Shown here: positions 54,100 through 64,000 of the stretch, piece by piece
Layout of the letters: the number at the start of each line of letters is the position of its first letter
How positions within the stretch are numbered: position 1 is the stretch's first letter
Assembly (NCBI GenBank): GCA_947495035.1
Contig: CANLXI010000007.1
Location: 168,794-232,793 of the forward strand
Direction of reading: 5' to 3'
DNA from: an uncultured Granulosicoccus sp.
Lineage (GTDB): Bacteria > Pseudomonadota > Gammaproteobacteria > Granulosicoccales > Granulosicoccaceae
DNA: 64,000 nucleotides
Notes under the pieces: model-generated
What the model was told of the DNA's origin: nothing
The model's input: the letters and a program-made list of their open reading frames with translations, nothing else
Database searches by the model: none
Program-made: the position numbers and the translations under genes

Positions 54100-57000
54100 A
54101 TGTCCGACGCCGCACTTTCCGTTGTCCCTGATGCCAGGGCAATCCCATTGCGATTCATCACGGCAGCCAGTCTGTTCGATGGGCACGATGCCTCCATCAA
54201 TATCATGCGACGCATGCTGCAGGCATCAGGCGTTGAGGTGGTGCATCTGGGACACAACCGCTCGGTGTCCGAGATCGTGACTGCGGCCATTCAGGAGGAT
54301 GCGCAGGGCATCGCCATCAGCTCCTACCAGGGCGGTCACGTCGAATATTTCAAGTACATGATCGACTGCCTGCGTGAGCAGGGCGCACAGCATATCGCTG
54401 TCTTCGGCGGCGGTGGCGGGGTCATCGTTCCGGAGGAAATCAGCGAACTGCATGAGTACGGTGTTGCCCATATCTATTCCCCCCGGGATGGGCAGAGCAT
54501 GGGGTTGCAGGGAATGATCGAGCACATGATCGACACCACTCGACGCCTGTCCGCGGCCCGGCTGCCGCCGGCAGATAGCGCGCTCGATGCGGTGCTTGAG
54601 CCACAGTCGCAGACGTTCGGACAGGCGACGCACGGGCCCCTGGCGCGGTTGCTCAGTGCGCTCGAGAACGAGGAACTGACGCCTGCTCAGCAACAGTCGT
54701 TACGCACGGCTGCCGCCGGTCTGTCGCGAACTGCGCCCGTACTGGGCATTACCGGCACCGGTGGATCGGGCAAGTCATCTCTGACCGACGAGCTGGTGCG
54801 ACGCCTGCGGCTGGATCAGCGGGATGCGCTGTCCATTGCCGTGCTGGCCATCGACCCCACGCGACGCAAGACCGGTGGCGCGCTGCTCGGTGACCGTATC
54901 CGCATGAATGCCATCGAGCACGAACGACTGTACATGCGCTCGCTGGCGACGCGCACTGCAGCCGCAGAAGTCCCTGCGGCACTGGATGACATGGTGGCGG
55001 CCTGCCGCCTGGCCGGAGTCGATCTGATCATCGTGGAAACGCCCGGAATCGGCCAGGGGGATGCCGGTATCGTTGATATCAGTGATGTCTCCCTGTATGT
55101 CATGACGCCGGAGTTCGGCGCTGCCAGCCAGCTGGAAAAGATCGACATGCTCGATTTTGCCGATATCGTGGCCATCAACAAGCTGGAGCGAAAGGGCGGT
55201 GACGACGCGCTGCGTGATGTCAGAAAGCAGGTACAGCGCAACCGTGCGGCCTTCGCTCAGACACCGGACGAGATGCCGGTGTTCGGCACCATCGCCGCAC
55301 GCTTCAACGACGATGGCGTCACTGCCCTGTATCAGGCGCTGGCAGAAAAGCTGCGTGAGCATGGACTGAGCCTGTCCGACGGGGCTCTGCCACGTGTGTC
55401 CGTGCGTGCCAGTACCCGACAGTCAGCCATCATTCCCTCCTCGGCGCAACGCTACCTGTCCGACATCGCCATCTGTCTGCGTGACTACCATACTCAGACC
55501 AGCGCACAGGCCGAACTGGTGCGGGAAATCCAGCAACTGTCGGCGGCAGCAGCCATGTTGCATGCTGCCTCGGGATCGGGCGAGGGAGCAATCGTACGCC
55601 CGGCGCAGGAGGAGGCGGCGCCGGCAGAGCGTCGGCGCGCAGTCGATGATGCATCGAGCCACAACGCTGCGATGCAACATGTCGACGAAGCCGTTCCGGC
55701 TTCGCTGCGGGCATTGATCGATCAGCGCCAGGCGCAATTGGACGCCGATACGCGACAGTTGCTGCGAGACTGGCCCGCCACCCTGGAGGCCTACTCTGCC
55801 GATGAACTGGTCTCGCAGGTACGGGGTCGCGAAGTTCGCACCGGTACCCATGTCACCAGCCTGTCGGGTACACGCGTGTCACGGGTGGCCTTGCCGCGCT
55901 ATTCCGATCACGGGGATCTGCTGGCATGGTTGCGGCGCGACAATCTGCCGGGACATTTTCCGTTCACGGCCGGCGTCTTTCCGTTCAAGCGCAGCGGCGA
56001 GGATCCAACCCGCATGTTTGCCGGTGAGGGCGGGCCTCGGCGTACCAATCGCCGCTTCAAGGCACTGTCGGAGCATGCTCCGGCAAAGCGCCTGTCCACC
56101 GCCTTCGATTCCGTCACGCTCTACGGTCATGATCCGGCTCGACGTCCCGATATCTACGGGAAGGTGGGAAATGCCGGTGTGTCTGTTGCCACCGTCGACG
56201 ACATGCAGGATCTGTACGACGGGTTCGATCTGTGCGATCCGGCAACCTCTGTCTCCATGACCATCAACGGTCCGGCACCGACCATTCTGGCGTTCTATTT
56301 CGTGACGGCCTTGCGCCAGCAGCTGGCGCGTTTCGAAGCGGAACAGGGCCGTGCGGCGAATGACAGCGAACGGCAGAGCATTCGGCGCTCGACCTTTCAA
56401 CAGGTTCGCGGCACGGTACAGGCCGATATTCTCAAGGAGGACCAGGGGCAGAATACCTGCATCTTCTCGACAGAGTTCAGTCTGAAGATGATGGCTGATA
56501 TACAAGCCTGGTTTATCGAGAATGAGGTGCGCAATTTCTACTCGGTGTCCATCTCCGGTTATCACATTGCCGAAGCCGGTGCCAATCCGATCACGCAGCT
56601 TGCACTGACCCTGTCCAATGGCTTCACCTATGTCGAGAGCTATCTGGCAAGAGGCATGGCCATCGACGATTTTGCACCCAATCTGTCCTTCTTTTTCAGC
56701 AATGGCATGGATCCCGAATACACGGTCATGGGGCGGGTGGCCAGGCGCATCTGGGCGGTGGCCATGCGCGAGCGTTACGGTGCGAATGAGCGCAGTCAGA
56801 AGCTGAAATATCATATCCAGACATCCGGCCGATCACTGCATGCTCAGGAGATGGCGTTCAACGATATCCGCACCACGCTGCAGGCGCTGATCGCGATCTA
56901 CGACAATTGCAATTCCCTGCATACCAATGCCTACGACGAAGCCATTACCACACCAACCGATGCATCGGTACGCCGGGCCATGGCCATACAGCTGGTGATC

Positions 57001-57504
57001 AACCGTGAGTGGGGACTGGCTTGCAATGAAAATCCCAACCAGGGTAGCTTCATCATCGATGAGCTGACCGATCTGGTGGAGCAGGCCGTGTTGCAGGAAT
57101 TCGATCGCCTGTCCGATCGTGGTGGTGTACTGGGCGCCATGGAAACCGGCTATCAGCGGGGCAGGATTCAGGAAGAATCCATGCTGTACGAACATCGAAA
57201 ACACGATGGTTCCCTACCCATCGTGGGGGTCAATACCTTTCTCAACCCGCAGGAAGAGCCACCACAGACTGTCGAGCTGGCGCGCTCATCCGATGCGGAA
57301 AAGGAGGATCAGATAGCACGGCTTGAAGCCTTTCATGCGGCGCATCGTGAGAGATCGCCTGTTGCCCTGCAGCGGGTTCGGAATAGTGCAATGGCGGGTG
57401 AAAACGTGTTCTCTGCGCTGATGGATGCGGTAGAGGTCTGCTCACTCGGACAACTGACAGAGGTGCTTTTTGAAGTCGGGGGACAGTACAGGCGTAACTT
57501 GTAG
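54100..57504 (+). CDS. icmF: Fused isobutyryl-CoA mutase/GTPase IcmF
   Basis: The 1134-residue fusion starts at an ATG with AAGGAG at 54087. The B12-binding domain comes first (about 15-150) with the cobalamin-ligand motif DGHD (27-30) and GGGGG at about 103. A MeaB-like GTPase follows, with P-loop GTGGSGKSS (219-227), ETPGIGQGD and the [10 protein letters not shown] base-recognition loop. A linker rich in Ala/Arg (about 490-535) precedes the mutase barrel, with [12 protein letters not shown] and [16 protein letters not shown]. IcmF interconverts isobutyryl-CoA and n-butyryl-CoA using adenosylcobalamin, with the GTPase acting as chaperone. Its divergent acyl-CoA operon supports a role in branched-chain acid use. 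Confidence 0.94.
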   Translation: MSDAALSVVPDARAIPLRFITAASLFDGHDASINIMRRMLQASGVEVVHLGHNRSVSEIVTAAIQEDAQGIAISSYQGGHVEYFKYMIDCLREQGAQHIAVFGGGGGVIVPEEISELHEYGVAHIYSPRDGQSMGLQGMIEHMIDTTRRLSAARLPPADSALDAVLEPQSQTFGQATHGPLARLLSALENEELTPAQQQSLRTAAAGLSRTAPVLGITGTGGSGKSSLTDELVRRLRLDQRDALSIAVLAIDPTRRKTGGALLGDRIRMNAIEHERLYMRSLATRTAAAEVPAALDDMVAACRLAGVDLIIVETPGIGQGDAGIVDISDVSLYVMTPEFGAASQLEKIDMLDFADIVAINKLERKGGDDALRDVRKQVQRNRAAFAQTPDEMPVFGTIAARFNDDGVTALYQALAEKLREHGLSLSDGALPRVSVRASTRQSAIIPSSAQRYLSDIAICLRDYHTQTSAQAELVREIQQLSAAAAMLHAASGSGEGAIVRPAQEEAAPAERRRAVDDASSHNAAMQHVDEAVPASLRALIDQRQAQLDADTRQLLRDWPATLEAYSADELVSQVRGREVRTGTHVTSLSGTRVSRVALPRYSDHGDLLAWLRRDNLPGHFPFTAGVFPFKRSGEDPTRMFAGEGGPRRTNRRFKALSEHAPAKRLSTAFDSVTLYGHDPARRPDIYGKVGNAGVSVATVDDMQDLYDGFDLCDPATSVSMTINGPAPTILAFYFVTALRQQLARFEAEQGRAANDSERQSIRRSTFQQVRGTVQADILKEDQGQNTCIFSTEFSLKMMADIQAWFIENEVRNFYSVSISGYHIAEAGANPITQLALTLSNGFTYVESYLARGMAIDDFAPNLSFFFSNGMDPEYTVMGRVARRIWAVAMRERYGANERSQKLKYHIQTSGRSLHAQEMAFNDIRTTLQALIAIYDNCNSLHTNAYDEAITTPTDASVRRAMAIQLVINREWGLACNENPNQGSFIIDELTDLVEQAVLQEFDRLSDRGGVLGAMETGYQRGRIQEESMLYEHRKHDGSLPIVGVNTFLNPQEEPPQTVELARSSDAEKEDQIARLEAFHAAHRERSPVALQRVRNSAMAGENVFSALMDAVEVCSLGQLTEVLFEVGGQYRRNL

Positions 57505-57655
57505 TCGTCATCAGTGTGGCGAAAAACCAACAAAAAACTCTGATCTGATCCGCAATTGCCAATGGACAATTAAACTATAATCAATTCACTTCCGGCAGGA
57601 CCAGAGAAGTTGAATTGAACCCCGTGAATTCCAGTTGGCCAGGTGTTGAACGATC

Positions 57656-60115
57656 GTGCAGATGCTGAGTCGGGGCGGCGTGCCTGGACAATCTGCTGAT
57701 CGTGTCGCACTCAAGGATGGACGACTGGTGTATCGCGCCTGTTCGATGGCCTTTGCGCGCAGTGTGGGTCGGCAGTCGCCCGATGAAGTCATCGGCAAGA
57801 CCGATTTCGACCTGTTCGAAGGCGAGGTGGCGCGCGAACAGATGGCGCTCGACAGTCAGATCATGTTTTCGGCAGAGGCGGGCATCAGCACCATCAGCCT
57901 GACTGGCGACAGGGGGGCGGTACGCATGATGATCGTTCGCACGCCACTGATTGCAGCAGACAACAAGGTGGCTGGTATCGACATTCGTCTGCTCGGTGGC
58001 CCGCCCGCACAGCAGACTCTCGATTATCAGGCTCTGGTCAATGGTGGCATTCAGGGCAGTCTCATTCTCGATGGCGATGGTGTTCTCTACGCCAATGACA
58101 TTGCTGCCAATGTGTTCGGTTATCCCAGTGCGCAGGCCTTGATGGACAATGCCAGTGCCGCCGATATCTTCGAAGACCGGGAGCTGGGACTGATCTCCAG
58201 TGCCGCTGGCAGCGGCAGCGAGATAGCCTCGACCGTCGACACCCAGCGCCTGAATCTGCAAGCCGCATCGCTGACCGGCAGCCAGGTGCGACTCATTGCC
58301 AAGGTCACTCGCATACACTGGGGGAGTGCAGACGCCATACTGCTGTCCTTCGTGGATGTGGCCATTATCGGCCAGTCAGAGCCAGTCACTGACGGCGGCA
58401 CGGTGTTGCCTGCCGAAGTCATCAACCATCAGCTGGCTGACCTGAAGCGCATTCGGGCCAATGAACAGCGTTACCGTCACTATGCCAGTGCCGCTGCCGA
58501 TTTCTTCTGGGAGCTTGATGCCAAGCTGACCTTCCGGGTTGCCTCGGATGGTCTGGTGCGAGTACTGGGAATCCCACGCGAGCACATCGTGGGTAGAACG
58601 CTGGATCAGTTGCTGGACCACCCGGCCAACATCAATGAGGAGTCCCACTGGACCGAGCATCTGGCCTTGCTGCGCGATTGTCAGCCGTTCCGGGATTTCG
58701 AGTTTCGCTGGTCGGTCAACGGTGATTCGCGCATGGTGCGCTACAGCGGTATCCCGGTTTTCAACATGGCCAGGGAATTTGTCGGATACCGTGGAGTGGG
58801 CTGCGATGTCACGGCCACGGTCAGGCAGGCGGAAACCATGGCCTACCATGCCAATCATGACGCCTTGACCGGCCTGATCAATCGCCGCAGTTTCGAGCAG
58901 ACCGTCAAGGAGGCCCTGTGTACATCAAGACAGAGCCGTAAATCGCATGCGCTGTGCTTTCTCGATCTCGATTCGTTCAAGATCGTCAACGACACCTGTG
59001 GTCACCAGGCAGGAGATGAACTGTTGCGCCAGCTGACGCAGCTGTTCGATTCTCTGGTGCGCAAGAGCGATGTGCTGGCCCGTCTTGGGGGGGATGAATT
59101 CGGCATCCTGCTGTACAAATGTGATGTTCCGGAGGCCCTGAAGCTGGCCAATCAGATTCGTCACGAGGTGGAGAATTTCCAGTTCCTCTGGCATGAAAAC
59201 CGGTTCACCATCGGAGTCAGTGTCGGTCTGGTGATCGTGGATGATCGTTGGGACAGCATCGAGTCACTGTTTGCCGCTGCCGACTCTGCCTGCTATCTCG
59301 CCAAGAACGAAGGTCGCAATCGGGTGGTGGTCTACCGTGATGGCGAAGGCAATGCCAGTAATCGCAAGGTCTCCACGCATTGGGTCGAGGAAATCAATTC
59401 CGCCCTGGAAACCGACCGGCTGCGCCTGGCCAGCCAGAAGATCATGGCACTGGACGACAGGCAGGCACGTGGTCTGCGCCTGGAAATGCTGCTGCGTCTG
59501 GAGATGCCGGATGGCGAACTGGTGGTGCCCAGAGCGTTTCTGCCTGCCGCAGAACGTTACGGTCTGATATCAACCCTGGACGAGCGGGCGATCAAGCTGA
59601 CACTGAACTGGCTCTCTGCCAATCCGGGAATGCTGGAAGATATTCGGCATGTGGCCATCAACCTGTCCGCGGGCTCCATCACGGACCCGGAATTCGCTTC
59701 CCGACTGATCGGATTCATTGAAAACAGCAACGTGCCGGCCAGCAAGCTGTGTTTCGAGATCAGCGAGACTGCCGCCATCGCCAATCTGTCCAAGGTGGGA
59801 GCCTTCATGAGCGAACTGGCCATGATCGGCTGCCGATTCGGCATTGATGACTTTGGTTCCGGCCTGTCCTCGTTCGCCTATCTGCGAAAACTACCGGTCG
59901 AGTTTCTGAAGATCGATGGTCTGCTTATCAAGGATATATTGCAGGACCACACCGATTTCACCCTGGTCAAGGCCATCAGTGATATCAGCAGGTCAATGGG
60001 CAAGCGTACGGTGGCCGAGTTCATCGAGTCCCCGCAGTTGCTTCGGGCAGCGAAGAACATTGGCATCGACTTCGGGCAAGGATTTCATCTTGGTAAGCCT
60101 GAGCTGATCAGCTGA
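57656..60115 (+). CDS. PAS-GGDEF-EAL c-di-GMP signalling protein
   Basis: The 819-residue protein starts at GTG 57656 and has no membrane helices. Three PAS-like domains (about 20-115, 125-235, 270-390) precede the GGDEF domain (395-562), whose active site is intact (GGDEF 478-482) with a canonical RxxD I-site (RKSD, 469-472). The EAL domain (about 575-815) has EML for EAL (610-612, within ExLxR), NLS, ISET, DDFGSG and the QGFHLGKP end. The first motif is degenerate but its Glu is kept, so phosphodiesterase activity is uncertain. Cytoplasmic, probably sensing through PAS ligands. The gene lies upstream of a secreted GH16 gene, consistent with biofilm control. Confidence 0.93.
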   Translation: MQMLSRGGVPGQSADRVALKDGRLVYRACSMAFARSVGRQSPDEVIGKTDFDLFEGEVAREQMALDSQIMFSAEAGISTISLTGDRGAVRMMIVRTPLIAADNKVAGIDIRLLGGPPAQQTLDYQALVNGGIQGSLILDGDGVLYANDIAANVFGYPSAQALMDNASAADIFEDRELGLISSAAGSGSEIASTVDTQRLNLQAASLTGSQVRLIAKVTRIHWGSADAILLSFVDVAIIGQSEPVTDGGTVLPAEVINHQLADLKRIRANEQRYRHYASAAADFFWELDAKLTFRVASDGLVRVLGIPREHIVGRTLDQLLDHPANINEESHWTEHLALLRDCQPFRDFEFRWSVNGDSRMVRYSGIPVFNMAREFVGYRGVGCDVTATVRQAETMAYHANHDALTGLINRRSFEQTVKEALCTSRQSRKSHALCFLDLDSFKIVNDTCGHQAGDELLRQLTQLFDSLVRKSDVLARLGGDEFGILLYKCDVPEALKLANQIRHEVENFQFLWHENRFTIGVSVGLVIVDDRWDSIESLFAAADSACYLAKNEGRNRVVVYRDGEGNASNRKVSTHWVEEINSALETDRLRLASQKIMALDDRQARGLRLEMLLRLEMPDGELVVPRAFLPAAERYGLISTLDERAIKLTLNWLSANPGMLEDIRHVAINLSAGSITDPEFASRLIGFIENSNVPASKLCFEISETAAIANLSKVGAFMSELAMIGCRFGIDDFGSGLSSFAYLRKLPVEFLKIDGLLIKDILQDHTDFTLVKAISDISRSMGKRTVAEFIESPQLLRAAKNIGIDFGQGFHLGKPELIS

Positions 60116-60602
60116 GGTGTTAAGCGAGAAATTCGAAGCGTGATGTCGCTCGAAATTCAGGCATCATAATTCCTGCAAATGTTCTGAAAGCCCATTCTGG
60201 CGCCATCTTAGCTAAGGCGTTATCGTTGCCAAGCAGTCACTAATAACACTTGTGCAGTAATTGCAAAGGTTATGGCACGGCCATTTCGGCACTTGTTCAC
60301 TCGTTAATCATGTCCAAATCCTCACGAATAACAAGGCAGGATTGGCCGGATTCGTGGGTCTTTTCCTTTAGACTTTCCATCAGTTGAGATTGTTTACGTT
60401 TGCCTCTGCATGGCGTCCTGAAATCTTCAGGGCGGTTCTGCAGGCGGCTGATTTCATGTGCCGTATTTCATTTACCGCGAGAGGAACGATTCGTGGGGGA
60501 TGTTTACGGCCTATCCAAATGTTTAGTGACGATTGTGGCGGTGCACCAGGGTAGGGCCAGTGCTGCTCACGAAAATCACTTCGATACTTTAGACGATTAA
60601 CG
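60116..60602. other. 487-bp leader region before the GH16 gene
   Basis: No gene is supported. It begins with an imperfect hairpin (60128-60158). The remainder is moderately A/T-rich and should contain the GH16 promoter. I found no match to a c-di-GMP riboswitch core, though I can only compare by eye. Confidence 0.45.
60128..60158 (+). terminator. Imperfect hairpin after the GGDEF-EAL gene
   Basis: GAA/TTC, TTCG/CGAA and AGCG/CGCT pair across a TGATGT loop with one mismatch and one bulge (11 bp in total), 13 bp past the stop. No T tract follows, so this is a weak terminator candidate. Confidence 0.35.
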
Positions 60603-62348
60603 ATGACTAGTAAGAAGATTGTAATTAGGTCATGCCTGTTACTAGCCTTGTCCGGTTTCCTTGCCACTCCAAGCTATGCCATCGAGGTTCCCAAAGACCC
60701 TCGGGGCACAGAAATTGCCCAATCCGTAGTCAAGTGGGAGTGGGCCAGTGTTCCCGGCGCCGTGACTTACGAAGTCTCCATTGACGGCAGTTACAAGGGC
60801 ATCACCCGCGATCCTCAATACTACAGTCGTGATCTGTGGCCGGGTGATCACTCCATGCGAGTGCGAGCGATTGACGCCAACGGCAATTATTCCTCCAGCA
60901 CGGCAACGGTCAAGATCGTCGTCAACTCCCGATTCAACCCTTCATCACTGGCTCGCAGTGTCGTGGTTGGCGGAAGTTCCTCATCCAGCACTTCATCCTC
61001 TAACTCTGCAACCGTCAGCACGACACCGGTCGCAGCCAGTGCCAGCAGCAGTTTCCAGGCGCCACAGAGTCCTCGCGGCAGCGAAACCGGAAATGGTGGG
61101 GTCAAATGGGAATGGAATGCCGTATCAGGTGCCTCTCGATACGAAGTCACTGTCGACGGTGCTGTCGCAGGTGAAACCAGCAATCTGCAATACAGCAGCA
61201 GCAACCTCTGGGTTGGTGAACATTCGATGACGGTCAAGGCCATTGACGCCAGCGGTAACAAATCAGTACAGTCAGACACTGTCAAGATCAATGTTACCGG
61301 TGCTGCCAGTAGCTCCACCTCTACAGCGCAAAACGATGCTGTCAGCAGCGCGGGCCTGGCACCGGCACCCGTACAAGGTGACCAGAACGCCGCCAGCGTC
61401 CAGAGCCTGATCGATCCCGCCTCCTACAACTATCCCGAAGTCACCCAGAAGGACGGCTACGAACTGGTCTTCAGTGACGAATTCAATGGCACCGCACTGA
61501 ACCCCTATCGATGGCACTCGCAGCTGCGCTGGGACGGTGAATTCAACGGCGAACGATACGAGTACCGTGTCATCAATGGTGAAGATCAGTTCTACGTGAA
61601 CGTTCTGAGTCCGGACAGCGAACATCAGAACGATATCGTTCCGGTCTACAACCCCTTCCAGTTCGACGGCTCGACGTTGTCCATCCGGGCTGCCAAGAAC
61701 CCGTTGAAGAACCACAGCAACAAGAAGACCTACGGTTCACTGGATGAGATCTCCACACAGCAGACATTTCTGTCAGGCGCTCTGTCCACACACGAGAAGT
61801 TCAGCCAGAAATATGGCTACTTCGAAGCTCGCATCAAGATTCCAAGTCACGTCGGTACGTTCCCTGCCTTCTGGTTGTTCCATGAGAATCGCGCCTGGGA
61901 AGGTACTCAGCGGACTGAAATCGACATCATGGAGAACCTGGGTCACGCTCCCTGGTACATCTACAACTCTTTCCACTACTTCAAGAACGTGACAGCCACG
62001 TATAGCGGCGATGCCAACTTCATCAAGCCGCAGCCCAGTGGTCAGGTTTACACCGGTATCGACTACAGCCAGGACTACCATGTCTATGCAGTAGAGTGGA
62101 CTCAGGGCAAGGTAGTCTGGTACATCGATGGTGAGAAGATGAGCGAGATGTACAACAGCGAAGCGGATTTCGAAGAGCTTTACCTGATGCTGAACCTTGC
62201 AATGGGTGGCAACTGGACCAACTTCCCGACCAATTCAGGTGGTCTGGGTCGAGCATCCAACGAGCGCTACCCCAACGCCAACGATCTGAACGAGTTTGCC
62301 AATCCTGCTCTGGAGATCGATTACGTACGGGTCTACAAGCGCAAGTAG
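60603..62348 (+). CDS. Secreted glycoside hydrolase family 16 enzyme with two FN3-like modules
   Basis: The 581-residue protein has a Sec signal (about 1-26, ending TPSYA). Two homologous FN3-like modules (about 28-107 and 150-230) share PRG-E, VKWEW, YEV-DG, LW-GEHSM and KAIDA-GN; Ser/Thr-rich linkers separate them. The GH16 domain (about 290-580) has LVFSDEFNGTALNPYRW, YFEARIKIPS, GTFPAFWLF and the catalytic EIDIME (439-444, nucleophile first Glu, acid last Glu, with the beta-bulge residue). It ends LEIDYVRVYKRK. GH16 enzymes cut beta-1,3/1,4 glucans or galactans (laminarin, agar, carrageenan); the subfamily cannot be fixed by eye. Target could be algal polymer or the cell's own exopolysaccharide. 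Confidence 0.92.
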   Translation: MTSKKIVIRSCLLLALSGFLATPSYAIEVPKDPRGTEIAQSVVKWEWASVPGAVTYEVSIDGSYKGITRDPQYYSRDLWPGDHSMRVRAIDANGNYSSSTATVKIVVNSRFNPSSLARSVVVGGSSSSSTSSSNSATVSTTPVAASASSSFQAPQSPRGSETGNGGVKWEWNAVSGASRYEVTVDGAVAGETSNLQYSSSNLWVGEHSMTVKAIDASGNKSVQSDTVKINVTGAASSSTSTAQNDAVSSAGLAPAPVQGDQNAASVQSLIDPASYNYPEVTQKDGYELVFSDEFNGTALNPYRWHSQLRWDGEFNGERYEYRVINGEDQFYVNVLSPDSEHQNDIVPVYNPFQFDGSTLSIRAAKNPLKNHSNKKTYGSLDEISTQQTFLSGALSTHEKFSQKYGYFEARIKIPSHVGTFPAFWLFHENRAWEGTQRTEIDIMENLGHAPWYIYNSFHYFKNVTATYSGDANFIKPQPSGQVYTGIDYSQDYHVYAVEWTQGKVVWYIDGEKMSEMYNSEADFEELYLMLNLAMGGNWTNFPTNSGGLGRASNERYPNANDLNEFANPALEIDYVRVYKRK

Positions 62349-62409
62349 CAGCAAGGGGCTCTCTGCAGCCTGTTCTGAACCAGGCGGCAAGGGATATGCC
62401 GCTGAAAGA

Positions 62410-62439
62410 AAAAGGGCGCCCTTGTTCAGGCGCCCTTTT
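62410..62439 (+). terminator. Rho-independent terminator of the GH16 gene
   Basis: AAAAGGGCGCC (62410-62420) and GGCGCCCTTTT (62429-62439) form an 11-bp stem with an 8-base loop, followed by TT. It lies 61 bp after the GH16 stop. The A run on the left also allows function for the leftward SDR transcript. Confidence 0.9.
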
Positions 62440-62593
62440 TTGTGGGCAGTGATTTCACCCTGAAGCGTTTTTTTCCTGCCCCGTGAACCACCGATCCTGA
62501 AGGGCTGTTACTGCCGACTGTAAAGAGGGCGACATGTCTAGAGACAGGATTGGCTGGTGTCAGACCTGTCTTTCGAGGTGTCGGGATGGCCGA

Positions 62594-63541
62594 TCAGAGC
62601 GACCAGGAAAAGCCGGTATCCTTCTCCGAACGCTCCCACAGTCTGTTCATGACCGGCTTGTCGTAAGCGTAGGGTTCGAGCGTACCGCGACCCACCGGGC
62701 CAACCCATTCCATGCGTCCGGTGGGGCCGTAGAGGGCGCGCTGTTCGAGACCTTCTTCAGTGGCGCACATGACTTCCGGATAGGCTCCCTTTTCTGCCGA
62801 TTGCACCAGAGGCGAGAGTGACATGAGCCCGAACATGATCCTGGTGCCGAGTCCGCCGCTGGTCTTGATCAGCGACGTCGCGGAAGAGCCAGGGTGACAG
62901 ACAAGGATTTCGATGTGTCTGCCAGCCTCTTTCACCCGGTCCTGCAACTCGTAGGCGAACATCATCTGCGCCAGCTTGCTCTGGCTGTAGGCCGGGTTGG
63001 CGCTGTAGCCTACGTCCCAGTTCATGTCGTCGAAGCGAATCGTGCGCAGTCCCATCTTGTAACCGAGACTGGCCACAACGACGATCCGACCTCCTGATTC
63101 CTCGATTCGGTCGAAGAGCATGCCGCAGAGCACGAAGTGTCCATAGTGGTTCGTGCCGAGTTGACTCTCGAACCTGTCGGGAGTCAGCTTGCGGCCTGGA
63201 ACCTGAGCGATGGCAGCATTGCAGATCAGTGCATCGATGCGTGGCACGGTTCTCGATATTTCCTCTGCCGTCGCGCGTACGGATGCGAGCTCCGCCAGAT
63301 CCATGCGGATGAAACTCACTTCGGCTGTCGTACCGAATTCCTGCTGCAGATCGTTCACGGCAGCATGCGACTTCTCGGCGCTGCGATTCAGCATCACCAC
63401 TCTGGCCTTCTTTGACAGGAGAATGCGTGCAGCCTGAAACCCTGCGCCCGCATTGGCGCCGGTAATGACGAAGGTTTTGCCCGCGAGCGAGTCGATACGG
63501 TCTGGAGTCCATCCCGCAGGGCCGAACAGTGCATCTTTCAT
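62594..63541 (-). CDS. Short-chain dehydrogenase/reductase (retinol-dehydrogenase-like)
   Basis: The 315-residue SDR has the NAD(P)-binding TGANAGAG (27-34) with a following basic residue pattern (LNRSAEKS) that favours NADP, NAA at 108-110, the catalytic Ser in VVVASLGYK near 157 and YSQSK (Y185, K189). The C-terminal extension (about 240-315) is longer than in classical SDRs and resembles oxidoreductases of the WWOX/retinol-dehydrogenase type. Substrate unknown. It stands alone and ends against the GH16 terminator. Confidence 0.9.
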   Translation of the reverse strand: MKDALFGPAGWTPDRIDSLAGKTFVITGANAGAGFQAARILLSKKARVVMLNRSAEKSHAAVNDLQQEFGTTAEVSFIRMDLAELASVRATAEEISRTVPRIDALICNAAIAQVPGRKLTPDRFESQLGTNHYGHFVLCGMLFDRIEESGGRIVVVASLGYKMGLRTIRFDDMNWDVGYSANPAYSQSKLAQMMFAYELQDRVKEAGRHIEILVCHPGSSATSLIKTSGGLGTRIMFGLMSLSPLVQSAEKGAYPEVMCATEEGLEQRALYGPTGRMEWVGPVGRGTLEPYAYDKPVMNRLWERSEKDTGFSWSL

Positions 63542-63810
63542 CTTCTGATTCCTTGTGATCGTGAGGGCATCACCCGATAGTTGGCTGCCCGATTCTCCAG
63601 GGCTCGGCTTTCGAGCGATTCGTAGAGGCTTTTACCGCCAGTCTGATCAGGAATATAACTATCGTTCTTGTCTGGCAACAGGCGAATTCGTCGCGAATGA
63701 TTGCCTGATTGTCTCAATGCGCATGCGCAGACTGATCTTCACCTCATCGCGCATGTGGTCGTTGCCGAGAACCCGGCAACGTGACGATGTGCCCGTGTGA
63801 GGTTATGAAA
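63542..63810. other. Non-coding region upstream of the SDR gene
   Basis: The open frames here have no recognisable protein features. It should hold the SDR promoter. It passes directly into the octamer minisatellite. Confidence 0.4.
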
Positions 63811-64000
63811 GGATGAAGGGATGAAGGGATGAAGGGATGAAGGGATGAAGGGATGAAGGGGTGAGGGTGTGAGGGTGTGAGGGTGTGAGGGTGTGAGGGT
63901 GTGAGGGTGTGAGGGTGTGAGGGTGTGAGGATGTGAGGATGTGAGGATGTGAGGATGTGAGGATGTGAGGATGTGAGGATGTGAGGATGTGAGGATGTGA
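63811..64000. repeat. Three-variant 8-bp minisatellite running off the window
   Basis: Perfectly phased octamers: GGATGAAG x6 (63811-63858), GGGTGAGG x1 (63859-63866), GTGTGAGG x8 (63867-63930), ATGTGAGG x8.75 (63931-64000, continuing past the edge). Variants are grouped in blocks, as expected from repeated local duplication. Most of the first two blocks have GGG every 8 bases, a G-quadruplex pattern. Confidence 0.97.

Noticed and set aside
55879..56814. A 311-codon minus-strand frame inside icmF
   Set aside because: It overlaps conserved mutase sequence and shows no protein family features.
60116..60602. c-di-GMP riboswitch before GH16
   Set aside because: I could not find the conserved GEMM core by eye; a covariance-model search would be needed to settle it.
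63811..64000. CRISPR array
   Set aside because: The units are only 8 bp, contiguous and without spacers; this is a tandem minisatellite.

Overview
The window reads as a chromosomal segment of a free-living, probably marine, heterotrophic gammaproteobacterium of medium-high GC. I infer this from the closest-looking families: an EttA of exactly 555 residues, UxuA, BetA, a SbmA/BacA transporter, a LiuR-like/IcmF acyl-CoA cluster, paired DUF1501/DUF1800 exported proteins, a secreted GH16 enzyme and two sulfotransferases next to an exopolysaccharide locus. A Granulosicoccus-like lineage is a guess that the sequence alone does not prove. I see no rRNA, tRNA, CRISPR array, insertion sequence or prophage.

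Region by region. 1-17.4 kb is housekeeping: the tail of a gamma-carbonic-anhydrase-like protein, a SbmA-type transporter, ettA, upp, betA, an exported FKBP isomerase, a small lipoprotein, a coupled S1-protein/rbgA pair, dusC, a DeoR regulator overlapping a YbjJ-like MFS gene, a DUF6279 lipoprotein, a SlyD-like isomerase, and an M48 protease overlapping a DUF4159 gene. 17.4-20.4 kb holds a GFA-family zinc protein and the uxuA/gntR divergent pair with a palindromic operator candidate. 20.6-24.5 kb carries an RTX-repeat reprolysin-like protease and two paralogous small membrane proteins of unrecognised family flanking a HAD phosphatase. 24.5-27.6 kb is the DUF1501/DUF1800 pair.

27.9-42.0 kb is an exopolysaccharide assembly locus. 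A sulfotransferase and a Wzx-type flippase lie on the minus strand. On the plus strand follow WbaP-type phosphoglycosyltransferase, a second sulfotransferase, ManC, a Wzy-like polymerase/ligase, three glycosyltransferases and a Wzc tyrosine autokinase. Together they could start a repeat unit on undecaprenyl phosphate, extend it with (probably GDP-mannose derived) sugars, sulfate it, flip it and polymerise it. No Wza outer-membrane channel or Wzb phosphatase is present.

42.0-47.5 kb is regulatory and envelope-related: an ECF sigma factor coupled to a one-TM anti-sigma-like protein, a YfbK-like VWA lipoprotein, and a histidine kinase with a single-domain response regulator. 47.6-49.6 kb is a universal stress protein/AGCS amino-acid symporter pair. 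49.7-57.5 kb is a branched-chain acyl-CoA island: a MerR (LiuR-like) regulator, thiolase, acyl-CoA dehydrogenase, DsbA-fold isomerase and LiuC-like hydratase run leftwards, and the fused isobutyryl-CoA mutase icmF runs rightwards, with a perfect 16-bp palindrome in the shared promoter region. 57.6-63.5 kb has a PAS-GGDEF-EAL protein, the GH16 hydrolase with a strong terminator, and an SDR oxidoreductase.

A recurring oddity is short-unit minisatellite DNA: an 8-bp G-rich array at 17.45 kb, a three-variant 8-bp array running off the right end, a 7-bp array at 7.8 kb, and an in-frame 9-bp/3-bp repeat coding for an Asn/Thr tail in the S1 protein.
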